Source: Agelas oroides (lineage: Eukaryota > Porifera > Demospongiae > Agelasida > Agelasidae). Taken from it: a stretch of 64,000 nucleotides of DNA. The notes under the pieces were generated by a model that was given only the letters and a program-made list of their open reading frames with translations, was not told the DNA's origin and made no database searches. Shown here one piece after another: positions 56,786 through 64,000 of the stretch; position 1 is the first letter of the stretch, and the number at the start of each line of letters is the position of its first letter. A program made the position numbers and the translations under genes. The stretch is taken from assembly GCA_949130485.1 (NCBI GenBank), contig OX422204.1, positions 6,324,015 through 6,388,014 of the forward strand, written 5' to 3'.

Positions 56786-59700
56786 AAGAGTCGCGAATGT
56801 ACGCGAATTTCCATTGACGGCTCTATACTGTGCTGCAGTGGACGCAGATATTGGCCTGCCCGTACAGCTTTGTGCGCCTTTTTCACCGAGAAAGGGTTTA
56901 CATTTTTAAACTCTTCATGGCTATAGCTTCTTTATCATATGCACCCTGCATTTGTGCAACCTTTGTACCGAGCTAGGAAGAGTGACGAATATACGTGAAT
57001 TTCCATTGACGGCTCTATACTGCGCTGCAGTGGACGCAGATATTGGCCGGCCCGTTGAGCTTTGTGCGCCTTTTACACCGAGAGAGGGTTTGCATTTTTA
57101 AACTCTTCATGCCTATAGCTTCTTTATAATATGCACCTTGCATTAGTGCAACCTTTGTACCGAGCTGGGAAGAGTGACGAATATACGCGAATTTCCATTG
57201 ACGGCTCTATAGTGCACTGCAGTGGACGCAGATATTGGCCGTCCCGTTCAGTTTTGTTCGCCTTTTGCACTGAGAGAGGGTTTGCAATTTTAAACTCTTC
57301 ATGCCCATAGCTTCTTTATAATATGCTCCTTGCATTGGTGCAACCTTTGTACCGAGTTAGGAAGAGTCGCGAATGCACGCGAATTTCCATTGATGGCTCT
57401 ATACTGCGCTGCAGTGGACGCAGATATTGGCCGGCCCGTACAGCTTTGTGCGCCTTTTGCACCGAGAGAGGGTTTGCATTTTTAAACTCTTCATGGCCAT
57501 TGCTTCTTGATAATATGCACCTTGCATTAGCGCAACATTTGTACCGATCTAGGAAGAGTCGCGAATGTACGTGAATTTCCATTGATTGCTCTATACTGCG
57601 CTGCAGTGAGCGCAGATATTGGATTGCCCGTACAGTTTTGTGCGCCATTTGCACCGAGAGAGGGTTTGCATTTTTAAACTCTTCATGGCCATTGCTTCTT
57701 GATAATATGCACCTTGCATTAGTTCAACCTTTGTACCGAGCTAGGAAGAGTGACGAATATACGCGAATTTCCATTGACGGCTCTATACTGCGCTGCAGTG
57801 GACGCAGATGTTGGCCGGCCCGTTCAGCTTTGTGCGCCTTTTGCACCGAGAGAGGGTTTGCATTTTTAAACTCTTCATGGCCATAGCTTCTTGATAATAT
57901 GCACCTTGCATTAGTGCAACCTTTGTACCGAGCTAGGAAGAGTCGCGAATGCACGCGAATTTCCATTGACGGCGCAATACTGCGCTGCATGGGACGTAGA
58001 TATTGGCCGGCCGTACAGCTTTGTGCACCTTTTGCGCCGAGAAAGGGTTTGCATTTTTAAACTCTTCATGCCCATAGCTTCTTTATAATATGCACCTTGC
58101 ATTAGTGCAACATTTGTGCCGAGCTAGGAAGAGTCACGAATATACACGAATTTCCATTTACGGCTCTATACTGCGCTGCAGTTGACGCAGATATTGGCCG
58201 GCCCTTACAGCTTTGTGCACCTTTTGCACCGAGAAAGGGTTTGCATTTTTAAACTCTTCATGGCCATAGCTTCTTGATAATATGCACCTTGGATTAGTGC
58301 AACCTTTATACCGAGCGAGGAAGAGTCGCTAATGCAAGCGAATTTCCATTGACGGCTCTATACTGCGCTGCACTGGACGCGGATATTTTCCGGCACGTAC
58401 AGCTTTGTGCGCCTTTTGCACCGAGAAAGGGTTTACTTTTGTAAACTCTTCATGGCCATAGCTTCTTGATAATATGCACTTTGCATTAGTGCAACCTTTG
58501 TACCGAGCAAGGAAGAGTCGCAAATGTACGCGAATTTCCATTGACAGCGCAATACTGCGCTGCATGGGACGTAGATATTGGCCGGCCGTACAGCTTTGTG
58601 CACCTTTTGCACCGAGAAAGGGTTTGCATTTTTAAACTCTTCATGCCCATAGCTTCTTTATAATATGCACCTTACATTAGTGCAACATTTGTGCCGAGCT
58701 AGGAAGAGTGACGAATATACACGAATTTCCATTGACGGCTCTATACTGCGCTGCAGTTGACGCAGATATTGGCCGGCCCTTACAGCTTTGTGCGCCTTTT
58801 GCACCGAGAAAGGGTTTGCATTTTTAAACTCTTCATGGCCATAGCTTCTTGATAATATGCACCTTGCATTAGTGCAACTTTTGTTCCGAGCTAGGAAGAG
58901 TAACGAATATACGCGAATTTTCATTGACGGCTCTATACTGCGCTGCAGTGGACGCAGATATTGGCCGGCCCGTACAGCTTTGTACGCCTTTTGCACCGAG
59001 AAAGGGTTTACTTTTATAAACTCTTCATGGCCAAACCTTCTTGATAATATGCACCTTGCGTTAGTGCAACCTTTGTACCGAGCTAGGAAGAGTCGCTAAT
59101 GCACGCGAATTTCCATTGTCTGCTTTATACTGCGCTGCAGTGGACGCAGATATTTTCCGGCCCGTACAGCTTTGTGCGCCTTTTGCACCGAGAAAGGGTT
59201 TACTTTCATAAACTCTTCATGGCCTTAGCTTCTTGATAATATGCACCTTGCATTAGTGCAACCTTTGTACGGAGCTATGAAGAATCGCGAATGTACGCGA
59301 ATTTCCATTGACGGCTCTATACTGTGCTGCAGTGGACGCAGATATTGGCCGGCCCGTACAGCTTTGTGCGCCTTTTGCACCGAGAGAGGGTTTGCATTTT
59401 TAAACTCTTCATGGCCATAGCTTCTTGATAATATGCACCTTCCATTAGTGCAACCTTTGTACCGAGTAGGAAGAGTCGCGAATATGCGCGCTAGTTTTCA
59501 TTGACGGCTCTATATTGCGCTGCAGTGGACACAGATATTGGCCGGCCCGTACAGCTTTGTGTGCCTTTTGCACCGAGAAAGGGTTTGCATTTTTAAACTC
59601 TTCTTGTCCATAGCTTCTTGATGATATGCACCTTGCATTAGTGCAACCTTTGTACCGAGCTAGGAAGAGTCGCGAATGAACGCGAATTTGCATTGACGGC

Positions 59701-62700
59701 TCTATACTGCGCTGCAGTGGACGCGGATATTGGCCTGCACGTACAGCTTTGTTCGCCTTTTGCACCGAGAAAGGATTTACTTTTATAAACTCTTCATGGC
59801 CATAGCATCTTGATAATATGCACCTTGCATTAGTGCAAGCTTTGTACCGAGCTAGGAAGAGTCGCAAATGTGCGCGAATTTCCATTGACGGCTCTATACT
59901 GTGCTGAAGTGGACGCAGATATTGGCCGGCCCGTACAGCTTTGTGCGTCTTTTGCACCGAGAAAGGGTTTGAAATTTTAAACTCTTCATGGCTATAGTTT
60001 CTTGATAATATGCACCTTGCATTAGTGCAACCTTTGTACCGAGCTAGGAAGAGTCGCAAATGCACGCGAATTTCCATTGACGGCTCTATACTGCGCTGCA
60101 GTGGACGCAGATATTGGCCGGCCCGTACAGCTTTGTGCGCCTTTTGCACCGAGAAAGGGTTTGCATTTTTAAACTCTTCATACCCATAGAATCTTGATAA
60201 CATGCACCTTGCATTAGTGCAACCTTTGTACCGAGCTAGCAAGAGTGACGAGAGTACGCGAATTTCCATTGACAGCGCAATACTGCGCTGCATGGGACGT
60301 AGATATTTTCAAGCCCGTACAGCTTTGTGCGCCTTTTGCACCGAGATAGGGTTTGCGTTTTTAGACTCTTCATGGCCATAGCTTCTTGATAATATGCACC
60401 TTGCATTTGTGAAACCTTTGTACCGATCTAGGAAGTGTCGCGAATGTACGTGAATTTCCATTGACGGCTCTATACTGCGCTGCAGTGGACGCAGATATTG
60501 GCCGGCCCGTACAGCTTTGTGCGCCTTTTGCACCGAGAAAGGGTTTGCATTTTTAAACTCTTCATACCCATAGAATGTTGATAAAATGCACCTTGCATTA
60601 GTGCAACCTTTGTACCGAGCTAGGAAGAGTCTCGAATGCACGCGAATTTCCATTGACAGCTCTATACTGCGCTGCAATGGACGCAGATATTGGCCTGCCC
60701 GTACAGCTTTGTGCGCCTTTTGCACCGAGAAAGGGATTGCATTTTTAAACTCTTCATGGCCATTGCTTCTTGATAATATGGACCTTGCATTAGTGCAACC
60801 TTTGTGCCGAGCTAGGAAGAGTGACGAATATACGCGAATTTCCATTGACGGCTCTATACTGCGCTGCAGTGGACGCAGATATTGGCCGGCCCGTACAGCT
60901 TTGTGCGCCTTTTGCACCGAGAAAGGGTTTGCATTTTTAAACTCTTCATGCCCATAGCTTCTTTATAATATGCACCTTGCATTAGTGCAACCTTTGTACC
61001 GAGCTAGGAAGAGTCGCGAATGCACGCGAATTTCCATTGACAGCTCTATACTGCGATGCAGTGGACGCAGATATTGGCCTGCCCGTACAGCTTTGTGCGC
61101 CTTTTGCACCGAGAAAGGGATTGCATTTTGAAACTCTTCATGACCATTGCTTCTTGATAATATGCACCTTGCATTAGTGCAACGATTGTACCAAGCTAGG
61201 AAGAGTCGCGAATCTACGCGCTAATTTCCATTGACGGCTCTATGCTGCGCTACAGTGGTCGCAGATATTGTCCAGCCCGCACAGCTTTGTGTGCCTTTTG
61301 AACCGAGAAAAGGTTTGTATGTTTAAACTCTTCATGCCCACAGCTTCTTTATAATGTGCACCTTGCATTAGTGCAACCTTTGTACCGAGCTAGGAAGAGT
61401 GACGAATATACGCGAATTTCCATTGACGGCTCTATACTGCGCTGCAGTGGACGCAGAAAATAGCAGGCCCTTACAGCTTTGTGCGCCTTTTGCACCGAGA
61501 AAGGGTTTGCATTTTTAAACTGTTCATGTCCATAGCTTCTTGATAATACGCACCTTGGATTAGTGTAACCTTTGTACCGAGCTAGGAAGAGTCGCGAAAG
61601 CACGCGAATTTCCATTCACAGCTCTATACTGCGCTGCAGTGGACGCAGATATTGGCCGGCCCGTACAGCTTTGTGCGCCTTTTGCACAGAGAGAGTGTTT
61701 ACATTTTAAACTCTTCATGGACATTGCTTCTTGATAATATACACCTTGCATTAGTGCAACCTTTGTACCGAGCTAGGAAGAGTCGCGAATGCACGCGAAT
61801 TTCCATTGACGGCTCTATACTGCGCTGCAGTGGATGCAGAAATTGGCCGGCCAGTACAGCTTTGTGTGCCTTTAGCACCGAGAAAGGTTTTGCCTTTTTA
61901 AACTCTTCATGCCCATAGCTTCTTGATAATATGCACCTTGCATTAGTGCAACCTTTGTACCGAGCTAGGAACTGCCGCGAATTCACGTGAATTTCCATTG
62001 ACGGCTCTATACTGCGCTGCAGTGGACGCAGATATTTGTCGGCCCGTACAGCTTTGTGTGCCTTTTGCACCGAGAAAGGTTTTCCCTTTTTAAACTCTTC
62101 ATGCCAATAGTTTCCTGATAATATGCACCTTGCATTAGTGCAACCTTTGTACCGAGCTAGGAAGAGTCGCGAATGCACGCGAATTTCTATTGACGGCTCT
62201 ATACTGCGCTGCAGTGGACGCAGATATTGGCCGGCCCTTACAGCTTTGTGCGCCTTTTGCACTGAGAAAGGGTTTGCTTTTTTAAACACTTCATGGCCAT
62301 AGCTTCTTGATAATATGCACCTTGCATTAGTGAAACCTTTGTATCGGGCTAGGAAGAGTTGCGAATATACGCGAATTTCCATTGACAGCGCAATACTGCG
62401 CTGCATGGGACATAGATATAGACCGGCCCGTACAGCTTTGTGCGCCTTTTTCACCGAGAGAGGGTTTGCATTTTTAAACTCTTCATAGCCTTAGCTTCTT
62501 GATAATATGCACCTTGCATTAGCGCAACCTTTGTACCGAGCTAGGAAGAGTCGCGAATGTACGCGAATTTCCATTGAGGGCTCTATACTGCGCTGAAGTG
62601 GACGCAGATATTGAGCGGCCCGTACAGATTAGTGCGCCTTTTGCACCGAGAAAGGGTTTGCATTATTAAACTCTTCATGCCCATTGAATCTTGGTGATAT

Positions 62701-64000
62701 GCACCTTGCATTAGTGCAACCTTTGTACCGAGCTAGGAAGAGTCGCGAATGTACGCGCTAATTTCCATTGACGGCTTAACACTGCGCTGCAGTGGACGCA
62801 GATATTGGACTGCCCGTACAGATTTGTGCGCCTTTTGCACCGAGAGAGGGTTTGCATTTTTAAATTCTTCATGGCCATTGCTTCTTGATAATATGCACCT
62901 TGCATTAGTGCAACTTTTGTACCGAGCTAGGAAGAGTCGCGAATGTACGTGAATTTCCATTGACGGCTCTATACTGTGCTGCAGTGGACGCAGATATTGG
63001 CCGGCCCGTACAGCTTTGTGCGCCTTTTGCACCGAGAAAGGGTTTGCATTTTTAACCTCTTCATGCCCATAGCTTCTTGATAATATGTACCTTGCATTAG
63101 TTCAACCTTTGTACCGAGCTAGGAAGAGTCGCTAATTCACGCGAATTTCCATAGACGGCTCTATACTGAGCTGCAGTGGACTCATATATTGGCCGGCCCG
63201 TACAGCTTTGTGCGCCTTTTCCACCGAGAAAGGGTTTACTTTTATAAACTCTTCATAGCCATAGCTTCTTGATAATGTGCACCTTACATTAGTGCAACCT
63301 TTGTACCGAGCTAGGAAGAGTTGCGAATGCACGCGATTTTCCATTGACGGCTCTATACTGCGCTGCAGTGGTCGCAGATATTGGCCGGCTCGTACAGCTT
63401 TGTGTGCCTTTGTACCGAGAAAGGTTTTGCCTTTTTGAACTCTTCATGCCCATAGCTTCTTGATAATATGCACCTTGCATTAGTGCAACCTTTGTACCGA
63501 GCTAGAAAGAGTCGCGAATGCAAGCGAATTTCCATTGACAGCTCTATGCTGCGCTGTTGTAGACGCAGATATTGGCCTGCCCGTACAGCTTTGTGCATCG
63601 TTTGCACCGAGAAAGGGTTTGCATTTATAAACTCTTCATGCCCATAGCTTCTTTATAATATGCACCTTGCATTAGTGCAACCTTTGTACCGGGCTAGGAA
63701 GAGTCGCGAATACACGCGAATTTCCATTGACAGCGCAATACTGCGCTGCAGTGGACGCAGATATTGGCCGGCCCGTACAGCTTTGTACGCCTTTTGCACC
63801 GAGAAAGGGTTTGCATTTTTAAACTCTTCATTGCCATAGCTTCGTGATAACATGCACCTTGCATTAGTGCAACCTTTGTACCGAGCTAGGAAGAGTCGCG
63901 AATGTACGCGCTAATTTCCATAGACGGCTGTATACTGCGCTGCAGTGGACGCAGATATTGGCCTGCACGTACAGCTTTGTGCGCCTTTTGCACCGAGAAA
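56786..64000 (-). repeat. Satellite type B, block 3 (~37 monomers), runs off the window
   Basis: At ~56783-56788 the array flips back: ...TTTAAAAATACAAA joins GAGTCGCGAATGTACG. Monomers are again in the orientation of 38660-40080. They vary more between neighbours than in the higher-order block, and no long-range copy was noticed. The array continues past 64000. Confidence 0.9.

Noticed and set aside
31540-64000. CRISPR-like array
   Set aside because: The 192-bp monomers are contiguous without unique spacers, and the genome is eukaryotic.

Overview
The window is animal genomic DNA, most likely from a demosponge. The evidence is GT-AG introns, a giant Death/RING/ankyrin/Roc-COR gene, a beta-helix plus multi-pass membrane receptor family of a type I associate with sponges, dense small foldback transposons and a large satellite array. 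The species cannot be fixed by reading alone. There is no sign of operons, CRISPR, rRNA or tRNA.

Region 1 (1-15283): one plus-strand, multi-exon gene that enters from upstream. Six exons (357-611, 2010-2150, 3816-3890, 3969-4085, 4430-5157, 6470-15283) join with matching phases into about 3375 visible residues. Domain order is Death domain, Ser/Pro-rich linker, alpha-helical domain, RING-like zinc finger, about 58 ankyrin repeats alternating between 31- and 34-residue types, Roc GTPase, COR and a Death-like C-terminus. The back half (ANK-Roc-COR-Death) has the order seen in DAPK1, but the kinase is absent and a Death domain plus RING lie in front. The introns are filled with terminal-inverted-repeat elements.

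Region 2 (15284-26661): after 2.5 kb with little in it, a 4.7 kb tandem duplication carries two copies of a surface-receptor gene. The first (18253-22012) is a pseudogene with many frameshifts. The second (22912-26661) is an intact single-exon gene of 1249 residues: signal peptide, beta-helix ectodomain, Cys-rich stalk and about eight membrane segments. Both keep a TATA box at a similar distance from the start codon.

Region 3 (26662-31540): mobile-element debris. It holds a 309-bp palindrome, a fragment encoding an ETPEQR-type repeat peptide, a 1.1 kb element with internal perfect hairpins, a short telomere-like TTAGGG tract, GGTCC palindromes, a GTGAATAATGTCC repeat cluster and a MITE with a 9-bp target duplication.

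Region 4 (31540-64000): satellite DNA with a monomer of about 192 bp in two subfamilies. Type A (31540-31990 and 37100-38660) is interrupted by 5 kb of other repeats. Type B (38660 to the window end) switches orientation at about 40080 and again at about 56785. The inverted block contains a higher-order repeat of 3.5-4.2 kb present three times. The monomer is exactly 64 codons long and one frame is often open across monomers, which produces many long but probably non-coding ORFs. The array runs off the right end.
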